Origin: Conexibacter arvalis
GTDB lineage: Bacteria > Actinomycetota > Thermoleophilia > Solirubrobacterales > Solirubrobacteraceae
DNA: 64,000 nucleotides
Assembly (NCBI RefSeq): GCF_014199525.1
Contig: NZ_JACHNU010000005.1
Location: 186,001-250,000, forward strand
Direction of reading: 5' to 3'
The notes under the pieces were generated by a model. The model was not told where the DNA came from and ran no database searches. It was given only the letters and a program-made list of their open reading frames with translations. The position numbers and the translations under genes were made by a program. Shown piece by piece: positions 23,352-30,263 of this stretch (within the stretch, counting starts at the first letter, position 1; the number at the start of each line of letters is the position of its first letter).

Positions 23352-24731
23352 GTGACCGAGTCGGAGGCTGACGAGCGCTTCGTGCTCCTGCTGGGTAGCA
23401 CGACTAACGACACGGTTCTTAGCAAGCTCAAAGCGGCTGGCATCTTGTACGTCGAAAAGCGCCTCGAGTCGAACCCGGAGAATTGGCGCACCATTACGGG
23501 TATGCTGCAAAATGAACAGTTGCTGGCAGTAATTGTCAAGCTGACCGGAAAGAATCTGGCGGCAGCGATGACTCACGACTACTGCGAGGCGGCAAGAGCG
23601 CTCGCGGACCAGTTGGGCAGAGTCCGGCATATGGTCCTCGTCCACGAATCGCTGTTGGGTCCCGATGAACGAGTTCCTCCGCCGGATGCGTTGGTGATGG
23701 ACCCAGACGACGAACGCATACCTTGGTTCCTTTCGCGCCATGACCATCCCTTCGCACGGCCATCCGACGAGTTGTTGGCAAAGGCGTTCGAATATCTCAG
23801 ATCGGCAAATGTGAGCGTTCTCCCGTACGAGACAAACGCTGAGCTCTCCGTGATCTCAGCCGCGTTCCTCGACGACTACGAGCAAAACCTGTTGTTTCGC
23901 ATCTATGTTCCCGCGGGTCGCCTCTACTCGGATGAAGCCGACAAGCTCATGTCTCTCTTTCACGACTGGATGCATCGCGTGAAGAGACAGCGGGTTCGTA
24001 GAGGTGGTTATGAAACGCCCGACGGACAGGTCTTCGAGTTCTTTGGTGAAAGTGCCGTAAGCGCCGGCGAGGTCGCCGTTCAGTTCAACGACTTCTCAGA
24101 GTTCTTGGACCTTTGTCTTGCGAACAACGACGAAGCCGCTTCGTGGTTGGTGAGAAGTGGCATCGAGCCGCGACGGGCCGATGCGCTGGCCCTTCGCTAC
24201 GCCAAGGAGGGCCGGCGGATCGATCGTGACATGCGGCAGGCACGGGATGAGTTGCTGGTCAGGCTGCGCTACGAGCTTGAAGAAGAGCTGTCCGACACCT
24301 TCGATGAGACTGTCGGGGCGAGCGACCTGGACCGGCTCCTCCGTCAGTTGGTGCCCGAGCCGGGCATGGGTGTTCAGGCACTCTCACCTAGCATCAGCTC
24401 GGGCTCGTCGCGGGGCGAGATCAACGTCTCGGTTGTCCAGCAGGTCTTCGAGCACGTTGAGGGGACGGTCATCGGAACCGTCACTGGGACGGCCAACCTC
24501 GGAACCAATCCGCGTGAACTGTTGAGTCTTGTCGAGCGTTTTGCTGACGCGGACCAACGGCAGGCTCTTACGACTTCTATCTACGAAGTCGAAGACGCCG
24601 GAGCGCCTGCCGACAAGCGAATCGTCGCGCGTCAGCGGCTGAAGAAGTTCTTGGCTGACCTCGGGGGAAAGGTGGAGGACTCCGTGATCAGAGTCATGCA
24701 GGCCTATCTTGAGAGCAGAATCGGCATTTGA
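23352..24731 (+). CDS. Unknown 459-residue protein downstream of the E2-E1/JAB operon
   Basis: No family recognised. The N-terminal part (about 9-105) looks like an alpha/beta domain (FVLLLGSTTNDTVLSKLKAA). The centre (about 200-335) is helical and charged. The C-terminus has a beta segment (INVSVVQQVFEHVEGTVIG, then TVTGTANLGTNP) followed by a helical bundle (RQRLKKFLADLGGKVEDSVI). Similar Gly/Thr strand-plus-helix tails occur in AbiTii-like and other conflict proteins; that likeness is by eye. It starts with GTG 215 bp after the JAB gene, with a possible TACACT -10 at 23296, so it may have its own promoter. Base composition is lower in GC than the core genome. Confidence 0.7.
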   Translation: MTESEADERFVLLLGSTTNDTVLSKLKAAGILYVEKRLESNPENWRTITGMLQNEQLLAVIVKLTGKNLAAAMTHDYCEAARALADQLGRVRHMVLVHESLLGPDERVPPPDALVMDPDDERIPWFLSRHDHPFARPSDELLAKAFEYLRSANVSVLPYETNAELSVISAAFLDDYEQNLLFRIYVPAGRLYSDEADKLMSLFHDWMHRVKRQRVRRGGYETPDGQVFEFFGESAVSAGEVAVQFNDFSEFLDLCLANNDEAASWLVRSGIEPRRADALALRYAKEGRRIDRDMRQARDELLVRLRYELEEELSDTFDETVGASDLDRLLRQLVPEPGMGVQALSPSISSGSSRGEINVSVVQQVFEHVEGTVIGTVTGTANLGTNPRELLSLVERFADADQRQALTTSIYEVEDAGAPADKRIVARQRLKKFLADLGGKVEDSVIRVMQAYLESRIGI

Positions 24732-24756
24732 ATCGGAGCGGACGCAGCGGTTGCTG

Positions 24757-25719
24757 TCACGTCGGCGAGTAGTGCTTGCGGAGATCGTCGTCGAGTCCTC
24801 CCCGCGCCGCGAACTCACTGAAGAGGGCGCAAAGGTGTTGGCTTGCTCGGACGGTGTGCTTCGCGACATCGCTGAAGGCAGCCGTGTCGAGGTCGTGTGG
24901 AAGGACGCTCATCGCGTCGAGGCATGCTTCTGCCACCAGGCGTGAGAGCACGAATGCGGCGATCGGGGCGATCCCCGCGTAGGTGGAGTCGAGGCGCAAC
25001 TCGCCTTCGGCACTCGCCAGATGGAACGCGCGCAGCTCGTTCCATGTGGGGTGAACGTAGGTGGAATGGGAGACGAACAACGCCTCGTACAGCCAGTACT
25101 GGTCGAGATCCTCGAACCGTCTGCGGACATCGGGTCCCCAGCTGTTGGGTCGTGAGGGCACGTCGTCCCACGAAAGTCCCGCTGCCTTCAGTTCAGCAGC
25201 GATGTGGTTCTCGATCCCCTGGCGAAGCTGTCTCGCCGTTCCATCTTCGGAAGTTGCGGCAGCTCGTTGCAGCCACGCTCTCCATCTCGCGAACGAGTCG
25301 GCGCGAAACCGTCGGTAGGAGATGGGGTCCGACTTCCACACAAGCCAACGGAGAGTGATCGCGGTCTCCCCAAGGCACCGGGACAGTGGCGAGTGCGCTT
25401 CTGACCCATCGGCCTGAGTCGAGTCGAAGATGGCCCGTGTGAGCTTTCCCACACGGACGAGCAGTCCGCCGATTACTGCCTCGTCGAGAGTCAGCCCGAT
25501 TGGGGTTCCGTCCGATCTGCGGCTGGCTTTCTCCACAAGCAGTTGGCAGAGTCGTCCGGCACGAGCAAGCATCTGCCATCCGAGTTCGTCGAACTCGCCT
25601 CGGTCGTCGGTCTCGCTGAGGTGACCGGTATCTATGCGTATGGCTGGAATACCCAGCGTGGTGAGGCTTGTCGGCACGTCATCAGCGACTTCATCGCGGT
25701 GCGAACCGTCTCGTGGCAT
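24757..25719 (-). CDS. Hypothetical protein, DUF5677-like
   Basis: A helical protein of about 320 residues. ETAITLRWLVWKSD and a SHSTYVHPTWNEL segment resemble DUF5677-type proteins, which have a conserved Arg/Trp helix and a late His-Pro. Function of that family is unknown. The open frame runs up to 25812, but starting at the ATG at 25719 limits overlap with the upstream zinc-ribbon gene to 29 bases. It converges with the 459-residue gene, 25 bp apart. Confidence 0.55.
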   Translation of the reverse strand: MPRDGSHRDEVADDVPTSLTTLGIPAIRIDTGHLSETDDRGEFDELGWQMLARAGRLCQLLVEKASRRSDGTPIGLTLDEAVIGGLLVRVGKLTRAIFDSTQADGSEAHSPLSRCLGETAITLRWLVWKSDPISYRRFRADSFARWRAWLQRAAATSEDGTARQLRQGIENHIAAELKAAGLSWDDVPSRPNSWGPDVRRRFEDLDQYWLYEALFVSHSTYVHPTWNELRAFHLASAEGELRLDSTYAGIAPIAAFVLSRLVAEACLDAMSVLPHDLDTAAFSDVAKHTVRASQHLCALFSEFAARGGLDDDLRKHYSPT

Positions 25720-26128
25720 GCCTTCCGCCTGGCATCTCGCGCACAGCATCCCCCCGCAGCAGGAAACGATCCACCGCGATGCTGACCCCACGGACTGGAC
25801 CCAGCGCATCACAGATCGTGCAACGCGACGGCTCCTCGGAGAGGCTATGGCCGAGCCGCGATTCTATGCTGGAGACGAGACCCCCGACACACTGCGGGCA
25901 TGCGACGAGTTCCGGAGCGAGAGGCATCCAATATCCGGGCCCTGCGCCGGTCCCGAAGTGGGGGCAGTAGCGCTTCTCGTCGGCTTCGTTGAACTGCCGA
26001 ATCAGTTCATCCGCCCATGCGGGACGCTCCTGTTCGGGGAACGGCCCAACCGCAAATCCGCCCGACTCGACCGCGTGCCGGATCAGCGCAAGGACGGCGT
26101 CGTCCGCTGCGTCTTTGTGTTCGACCAT
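25691..26128 (-). CDS. Small Cys-rich (zinc-ribbon-like) hypothetical protein
   Basis: A 145-residue protein with one CxxC pair in ACPQC (near 78-81), another in RCTIC (near 102-105), and a lone Cys with His in YCPHFG. This is compatible with a zinc-binding module. The N-terminus is helical and acidic. It overlaps the start of the DUF5677-like gene, so the two form a cassette of unknown function. The 190-bp gap between it and the divergent antitoxin holds only the TA operator region. Confidence 0.55.
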   Translation of the reverse strand: MVEHKDAADDAVLALIRHAVESGGFAVGPFPEQERPAWADELIRQFNEADEKRYCPHFGTGAGPGYWMPLAPELVACPQCVGGLVSSIESRLGHSLSEEPSRCTICDALGPVRGVSIAVDRFLLRGDAVREMPGGRHATRRFAPR

Positions 26129-26291
26129 GTTCCGACTCTATGGGCCGAGTCGGAGGGATGCTCACGGCGCTCGCTCGGGTGCCTGGTGATGTCGCGGGAG
26201 TGGATGCGCGGAGGCCTCTGTCAACCGCCGTACGCTGTTCGGCAGGAGCCGACTGACTGCGCATCGCAAGTGATAGCACAGATGTGCAGGT

Positions 26292-26314
26292 AGGACAGGT
26301 TGTGGTAGTGTCCT
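26292..26314. promoter_or_regulatory. Candidate operator/promoter of a toxin-antitoxin operon
   Basis: An inverted repeat AGGACA-N11-TGTCCT (26292-26297 and 26309-26314) lies 4 bases before the antitoxin ATG. A -10-like TAGTGT at 26306-26311 would put the transcription start at the ATG. The layout is that of an autoregulated TA promoter with a leaderless message. Confidence 0.4.
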
Positions 26315-26318
26315 GATC

Positions 26319-26663
26319 ATGAAGACCTTGCATCTCGATCCTGATCGGCGCGAGCGCGCGAGCCTCGTGGTAGAGGAGATCGAGCGGCTGCTCGGCGAGG
26401 GCAAGCGGATTGCTGTCACCGTCGCGGAGGAGCACGAGCTGCTTTCGCCGCAGCAGGCGGCTGACCGGCTCGGCTTCTCGCGTCAGCACGTTGTGCGGTT
26501 GATCGAGGCGGGGGAGTTGGAGGGGCGCAAGCTGCCGGGCTCGAGCTATTGGCGGATCCCGCTCGCGACGGTGCTCGCATTTGAGGAGCGTCGGGAGCGG
26601 GCAGGCGAGCGGGCGGATGGGTTCGCGCGCTCGCTGGATGAGCAGGGCGCACCGCTTGAGTGA
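26319..26663 (+). CDS. Excisionase-fold (HTH_17) antitoxin
   Basis: A 114-residue protein. An N-terminal helix-rich part (ERASLVVEEIERLLGEGKRI) is followed by an HTH_17 domain: LLSPQQAADRLGFSRQHVVR then LIEAGELEGRKLPGSSYWRI. This arrangement is common for antitoxins paired with PIN-domain toxins. Its 3' end overlaps the start of the PIN gene. Since that toxin gene is broken, this antitoxin may persist as a regulator or an anti-addiction module. Confidence 0.8.
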   Translation: MKTLHLDPDRRERASLVVEEIERLLGEGKRIAVTVAEEHELLSPQQAADRLGFSRQHVVRLIEAGELEGRKLPGSSYWRIPLATVLAFEERRERAGERADGFARSLDEQGAPLE

Positions 26664-27238
26664 GCGCAGGCCGCCGCGGGCGGTGCTCGACTCGGATGTC
26701 ATCTTCTCGCGGGTGCTCTATCAGCTGCTCGGGCGGCTCGCGCTGCAGCAGCGGTTGCTCACGCTGATCTGGAGCGAGGAACTGCTCGCTGAGGCCGACC
26801 GGGTGCTCACGGAGCGCAAGCCGCTGCCAGCGGCCGTGGCCGCACAGTGGGTCGGGTACCTTCGCGAGGCGTTTCCGCATGAGCGCGTTGACGTGGGCAC
26901 CGCGCGGGCGGACGTCGATTTGAGGTCGCTGACCAGTGACTCCGACGACGAGCACATCTGCGCACTCGCAGTCGCCGGCGACGCCGACCTGCTGCTGACC
27001 TTCGACCGCGGCTAAGTGCACGAGCGGCTACAAGCACACGGCGTCGTGGTGCTTGATCCCGACACCTACCTCACCGAATTGCTCGCCGAGGAGCCGGACG
27101 CGGTGCTCGCCTCCGTCACAGCGACGGCGCGAGCATGGGGCGGAGGCCGCAGCGTCGTCGGAGCTGACCGAGGCGCTCGCCCGCGCCCGCGCCAAACGGT
27201 TCGCCGCGCGTCTTCGCTCAACCGCTGCAGGTCTCTAG
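26638..27238 (+). pseudogene. PIN-domain toxin broken by a nonsense codon and a frameshift
   Basis: A PIN nuclease paired with the preceding antitoxin. The first 126 codons carry VLDSDVIFSRVL, the SEELLAEADRVL Glu and SDDEHICALAVAGDADLLLTF, then TAA at 27013-27015. The frame continues directly with VHERLQAHGVVVLDPDTYLT and ELLAEEPDAVLASV, which is the expected C-terminal half of the family. Near 27135-27150 the homologous text moves to the next frame, which reads SELTEALARARAKRFAARLR and stops at 27238. Thus there are two lesions. The start is ATG 26638 or TTG 26656. The truncated protein keeps the catalytic core, so partial activity cannot be excluded. Confidence 0.7.
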
Positions 27239-27330
27239 GCGAAGCCGGCGCGTCAGCAAACGAGCGAGATAGCGTTTCGGCTCCGTCGCGGAAGTCAGAG
27301 GCAGACATGTGCCTCGTCGACGGGTGGAAC

Positions 27331-27408
27331 TTCGCCGCGCTGCGTCAGTCGCGGTCGTCCTGGACAACGGCAGACGCTGCGGCGTCGGTGAAGGCATGAT
27401 CGACGGGC
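27331..27408. repeat. 78-bp duplicated antitoxin-tail segment, copy A
   Basis: About 90% identical by eye (eight mismatches) to 29724-29801. On the minus strand it encodes the last 19 residues of the 427-residue protein (VDHAFTDAAASAVVQDDRD) and then, out of frame, a TQRGEV start like that of MazF/PemK toxins. It is therefore a relic of an antitoxin-toxin junction now fused to an unrelated gene. Confidence 0.75.
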
Positions 27409-28628
27409 CGCGGCGCTGGGACGGCTTTCGGCGCCGAAGGTGGCTCCTGCAGCTCGAAGGGCATCTGTTCGGCGAGCGGGCGCAACGCCTCATCGGTCGC
27501 GAGCGTCTCGCGCAGGCCGTTGAGCAGCGCCGCGACGTCACGCCACGCACCGAGTGCGGCTTCGCGCGTCGGTGCCAGCGCTTCATGCACGAATCTGTTT
27601 CGCAAGTAGTAGCCAGTTCTCCACCAGCTCGTCCAGCTGGACCTGCCCTGCCGGAGGTCGATCTCGATGCTGAGCAGGTCGGCGACGTGGTGCTCAACGC
27701 GGTTTCTGAAGCCCGCATTGATCGCTCTGCCAATGCGTTCTGCCGACCAGCCCTTCATCGGGCCGCCCACGCGCAAGAGAGTCGTCACGGCCAGCTCGAC
27801 CGCCGCGCTGCTCAGCACGATGGCCTGGGCCGGCTTGCCGGCACGCAGGTCGCCACCCGCCTCGTGTAGAAGCTCGAACACCGGGAGGAATGCGAGCCTC
27901 CCGCGGTTGTAGGCCTCGAGCAGCCGCGCGGCGTCCTCGAACTGCCTTTCGGAGACGAACTCCTGGTCAGGGAGGTTGGGCAGGAGGTCGTGCACGAAAA
28001 TCGGAAAGGTCGTGCCCTGACGCTGCACCGTGTCGCCCGCGGAAGGCGGATCATGCGGCCCGGCGAGCTCGACGATCACGGGCACCATCCCCGCGAGCTC
28101 GCGATCGGCGACCGGCGCGATCCACCAGATACCGGTCGTGAGACCAAGGATTGCGAGGATCCGGTTGAAGTCCGCTCGCACCAACTCGTAGAGCGCTCGC
28201 GCGTTCTCGTCCTCGGGATGGCGCGGGACTCCGTCGACGCCGACGAATCGCGTCAACGCCGCAATGGTGATCGGCTTCTGGATGCCTCTCTTCCGCCATC
28301 TCTTCACCGTGCGCTGACGAGCACGATGCTCCTCTGGAGTGACGAGTGGCTCGACCCAGTCGCTGAACGCCTCGTCCGCCGCCATCAGCGGTACGTGGGA
28401 TCTGACCCAGCCACGACGCAACATCCAGCGGGTGCCCGGTCCGAGATCGTCAGGAAGATCGAGGTCCTCCGGCAGCTGAAGCACCGTGCGGATTTCGTCG
28501 CTGTCCCAGCCCTCCCAGTGCGCCGCGCGTTCTTCGTAGAGCAATCCGCCGCTCTGCTCTCGAAGCCCGAGGTCAAACGGCAGCTCGATCACGAAGGTGA
28601 CCGCGAAGATCGATCGGTCGTCAGCCAT
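27345..28628 (-). CDS. Hypothetical protein carrying a captured antitoxin C-terminus
   Basis: A 427-residue protein I do not recognise. It opens MADDRSIFAVTFVIELPFDL, has a central alpha/beta region (ILAILGLTTGIWWIAPVADR) and a helical C-terminal half with QAIVLSSAAVELAVTTLLRV and LRNRFVHEALAPT, the latter like HEPN-type RNase or DUF5677-style motifs (Rx4-6H form RNRFVH). The last 19 residues match the tail of the RHH antitoxin at 29738. I start it at the ATG at 28628, preceded by AGGAG; one base separates it from the stop of the upstream gene, so the two are coupled. Confidence 0.65.
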   Translation of the reverse strand: MADDRSIFAVTFVIELPFDLGLREQSGGLLYEERAAHWEGWDSDEIRTVLQLPEDLDLPDDLGPGTRWMLRRGWVRSHVPLMAADEAFSDWVEPLVTPEEHRARQRTVKRWRKRGIQKPITIAALTRFVGVDGVPRHPEDENARALYELVRADFNRILAILGLTTGIWWIAPVADRELAGMVPVIVELAGPHDPPSAGDTVQRQGTTFPIFVHDLLPNLPDQEFVSERQFEDAARLLEAYNRGRLAFLPVFELLHEAGGDLRAGKPAQAIVLSSAAVELAVTTLLRVGGPMKGWSAERIGRAINAGFRNRVEHHVADLLSIEIDLRQGRSSWTSWWRTGYYLRNRFVHEALAPTREAALGAWRDVAALLNGLRETLATDEALRPLAEQMPFELQEPPSAPKAVPAPRPVDHAFTDAAASAVVQDDRD

Positions 28629-28629
28629 G

Positions 28630-29487
28630 TCACGTCTCCTGAGCCGTGCTGGCGGCCGGCGGCGCAATGCTCGCGCGCATCTGCTCCAGGGACGCGAGGT
28701 AGTCGGCGTATTGCGTTGACAAGACCGTGCCGCCTGCGAGCAGCTGTGTCTCGAGCGTTCGCAGCGCGTGCGTGATTCGGCGGATCACGTCGATGTGCTT
28801 GGCGAGCCATGCTGGAACGTCCACGCTCGCGGTCGCGACATCAAGATGTCGAGCCCGAGCGCTGAGCGAGCCGAGGGCGACAAGCGCGTTGACGTATGCG
28901 GCCACGATCGCCCCGGACGATGGCGCGAATGGACCGACGGCCAAGTAGAGGTTCGAGTCGGTCTGGTAGGGGCCCTCTGTCACGGCGCCACTCAGCCTCG
29001 CGCCAGGAAGACGCGGATGCGTTCCGTGTTCGGTGAAGTGATCGTGAACCGCGGTGGAGCGGGCAACGCCGAGCTTCTTGCGCACCGCGCTCGGGGTGAA
29101 CTCCCGGAACGTCTTGTCGGTGCTGACCCAAAGGTCGGCCTGTTGTGGATCCTTCGCGAAGAGCTCCACCAGATCAATCGCTTCGTACACGGGACGCAGC
29201 ACTGTGTACGCCTGCGGAAGGTAGAGGTGCGAGATCAGGTGCACACCCGCGAGCAGGTCGGTGGTCGCGCGCGCGAGCATGTGACAGATCGCCAGCGTCA
29301 GCGAATCGCTCGTGAGCGAAGGTCCACTGACGCTGCGGAGCAGTTCCAGCAGCGGCTCCGCCGCAGCGCTGAAATCATCGAGGATGGAGACGCCATCGAC
29401 GCCGACGCCGACGCCGGCGGCGTCCAAGTCGCCGAGCAGTTCGCGGATGCTCGCAGGGCTTGGCTGGATGAACGCCATGTGCTGCAT
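28630..29487 (-). CDS. Hypothetical helical protein
   Basis: A 285-residue, mostly helical protein with no membrane segments or recognised domain. LPQAYTVLRPVYEAIDLVEL followed by FAKDPQQADLW resembles the R-x-x-x-E helix of DUF5677-like families, and the middle holds a Trp/Lys-rich loop. It is coupled to the following HEPN-like gene. A two-gene cassette of this style in a mobile element may be a defence or toxin-antitoxin unit, but nothing here proves it. The gap 29488-29737 on its upstream side contains only relic sequence. Confidence 0.5.
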   Translation of the reverse strand: MQHMAFIQPSPASIRELLGDLDAAGVGVGVDGVSILDDFSAAAEPLLELLRSVSGPSLTSDSLTLAICHMLARATTDLLAGVHLISHLYLPQAYTVLRPVYEAIDLVELFAKDPQQADLWVSTDKTFREFTPSAVRKKLGVARSTAVHDHFTEHGTHPRLPGARLSGAVTEGPYQTDSNLYLAVGPFAPSSGAIVAAYVNALVALGSLSARARHLDVATASVDVPAWLAKHIDVIRRITHALRTLETQLLAGGTVLSTQYADYLASLEQMRASIAPPAASTAQET

Positions 29488-29723
29488 TCGCCAAGTAAAG
29501 GGTGTCGCGGTGCCTGAAGGCGCCGGTCGGGCCGCGGCGGGCAGGCGCGCGAACGGCTAGGCCGTGCGGATGTCGGCGGACGTGTAAACCAGATAGTGGC
29601 CTGGCTACAAGGCGAGACCCCAGCGCGTTCTCGTGCCGCAGAGTGGCTCGCGGGCTTGGATCGGGCTGCGTAACTACGGATCGCGCTCGCAGCTGATGTC
29701 GTGGTCCGTCGATGAGCGGTACC

Positions 29724-29801
29724 TTCGCCGCGCCTCGTCAGTCGCGGTCGTCTTGGATCAGGGCAGACGCTGCGGCGTCGGTGAAGGCGTGATCGGCGGG
29801 C
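29724..29801. repeat. 78-bp duplicated antitoxin-tail segment, copy B
   Basis: The parental copy of the repeat at 27331-27408. It contains the last 19 codons of the RHH antitoxin, its stop and, overlapping it, an aborted TRRGE start typical of MazF/PemK toxins. After that the toxin sequence is lost in the 250-bp gap below 29738. Confidence 0.75.
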
Positions 29802-29968
29802 AGACCGGTGATCACGCCGTTGATCGTGGCCGTCGTGTCGTCGTCGAGTGCCTTCATCCACCGCTCGGCCGCGTGCGCGAAGAACTCGCCGCGAGAGACG
29901 CCAAGCCGTCTCGCCGCGTCATCGACCCGATGCAGCGTCTCTTCCGGAACCGAGATCGTCGTCTCCAT
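29738..29968 (-). CDS. Orphan RHH antitoxin (toxin partner lost)
   Basis: A 76-residue RHH protein: METTISVPEETLHRVDDAAR, RLGVSRGEFFAHAAERWMKA, then a flexible acidic tail ending HAFTDAAASALIQDDRD that would neutralise a MazF/PemK toxin. The frame is open to 30034, but the ATG at 29968 starts precisely at the fold. Only the first few codons of a toxin follow, so it is an orphan. It is the last gene before the right end of the element. Confidence 0.75.
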   Translation of the reverse strand: METTISVPEETLHRVDDAARRLGVSRGEFFAHAAERWMKALDDDTTATINGVITGLPADHAFTDAAASALIQDDRD

Positions 29969-30024
29969 GGGGAGGAGTCTGACTCGGCACGCCCGCCCGC
30001 GCGACATCACGGCTGAGCGCCGTT

Positions 30025-30048
30025 TGGTACCCAATCCTGGTACCCAAT
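30025..30048. repeat. Right integrase arm-type repeats (2 copies)
   Basis: TGGTACCCAAT at 30025-30035 and 30038-30048, about 75 bp from the tRNA. They match the four copies beside the integrase gene, and the first is embedded in the same 18-base block as at the left end (30017-30034 versus 12499-12516). Confidence 0.7.
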
Positions 30049-30089
30049 GCCCGCCGGCACCCCAAGTTCGCCTCCCACCAAAACGACGA

Positions 30090-30111
30090 AACCCCCGCGT
30101 CTGCGGGGGTT
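30090..30111 (-). terminator. Intrinsic terminator for tRNA-Ala, supplied by the element
   Basis: A 9-bp stem AACCCCCGC/GCGGGGGTT with loop GTCT. On the minus strand it is followed by TTCGTCGTTTTGG. It lies 10 bases below the 3' end of the tRNA, inside the element, and replaces the chromosomal terminator now stranded at 12342-12374. Confidence 0.75.
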
Positions 30112-30120
30112 CCGTTCCGA

Positions 30121-30193
30121 TGGAGCTAGTCGGGCTCGAACCGACGACCTTCGCGCTGCCAGCGCGACGCTCTCCCAGCTGAGCTATAGCCCC
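30121..30193 (-). tRNA. alaT: tRNA-Ala(GGC)
   Basis: A complete 73-nt cloverleaf on the minus strand. The acceptor GGGGCTA/TAGCTCC contains the G3:U70 pair that identifies alanine tRNAs. The D stem is GCTC/GAGC, the anticodon stem TCGCG/CGCGA with loop CTGGCAG (anticodon GGC), and the T stem GTCGG/CCGAC around TTCGAGC. The discriminator is A and CCA is not encoded. Its 3' 42 bases are duplicated at 12381-12422, marking it as the integration site (attR lies within it). The symbol is generic. Confidence 0.96.
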
Positions 30194-30205
30194 AGGAGGA
30201 GATGA

Positions 30206-30235
30206 AGTGTACCGTGCTCGCGCCGACGATGTCTG
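30206..30235 (-). promoter_or_regulatory. tRNA-Ala promoter
   Basis: On the minus strand, a -35-like CAGACA (30235-30230), 18-bp spacer and -10 TACACT (30211-30206) end 12 bases before the tRNA 5' end. This is the spacing expected of a sigma-A promoter giving a short 5' leader. Confidence 0.55.
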
Positions 30236-30263
30236 GTGGCGTCGCGGGCGGGGGAGCGGCCCG

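Larger units (their letters stand above)
12381..30162. mobile_element. Integrative element in tRNA-Ala(GGC), about 17.7 kb
   Basis: The borders are the 42-bp direct repeats at 12381-12422 and 30121-30162. Evidence for one unit: a tyrosine integrase next to the left end, TGGTACCCAA arm-type repeats just inside both ends, an excisionase-like gene, toxin-antitoxin pairs, an XRE regulator and cargo with lower GC than the flanks (notably 23300-24800). I see no conjugation machinery (relaxase, VirB4/FtsK) and no phage structural genes, so it is a non-conjugative island or a satellite-like element. Cargo includes the ubiquitin-like conjugation cluster at 18576-24731. Confidence 0.88.

Noticed and set aside
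23133-23747. Minus-strand frame opposite the 459-residue gene
   Set aside because: It overlaps the start of a much longer plus-strand frame with better codon use and a plausible start; no recognisable domain.
18576-24731. Calling the cluster a complete type II CBASS operon
   Set aside because: No CD-NTase (GS-x-DxD nucleotidyltransferase motif) is seen in any of the cluster proteins or their neighbours.
12507-30048. TGGTACCCAA repeats as a CRISPR array
   Set aside because: Repeats are 10-11 bp with 2-6 bp between them, no spacers, and no cas genes nearby.
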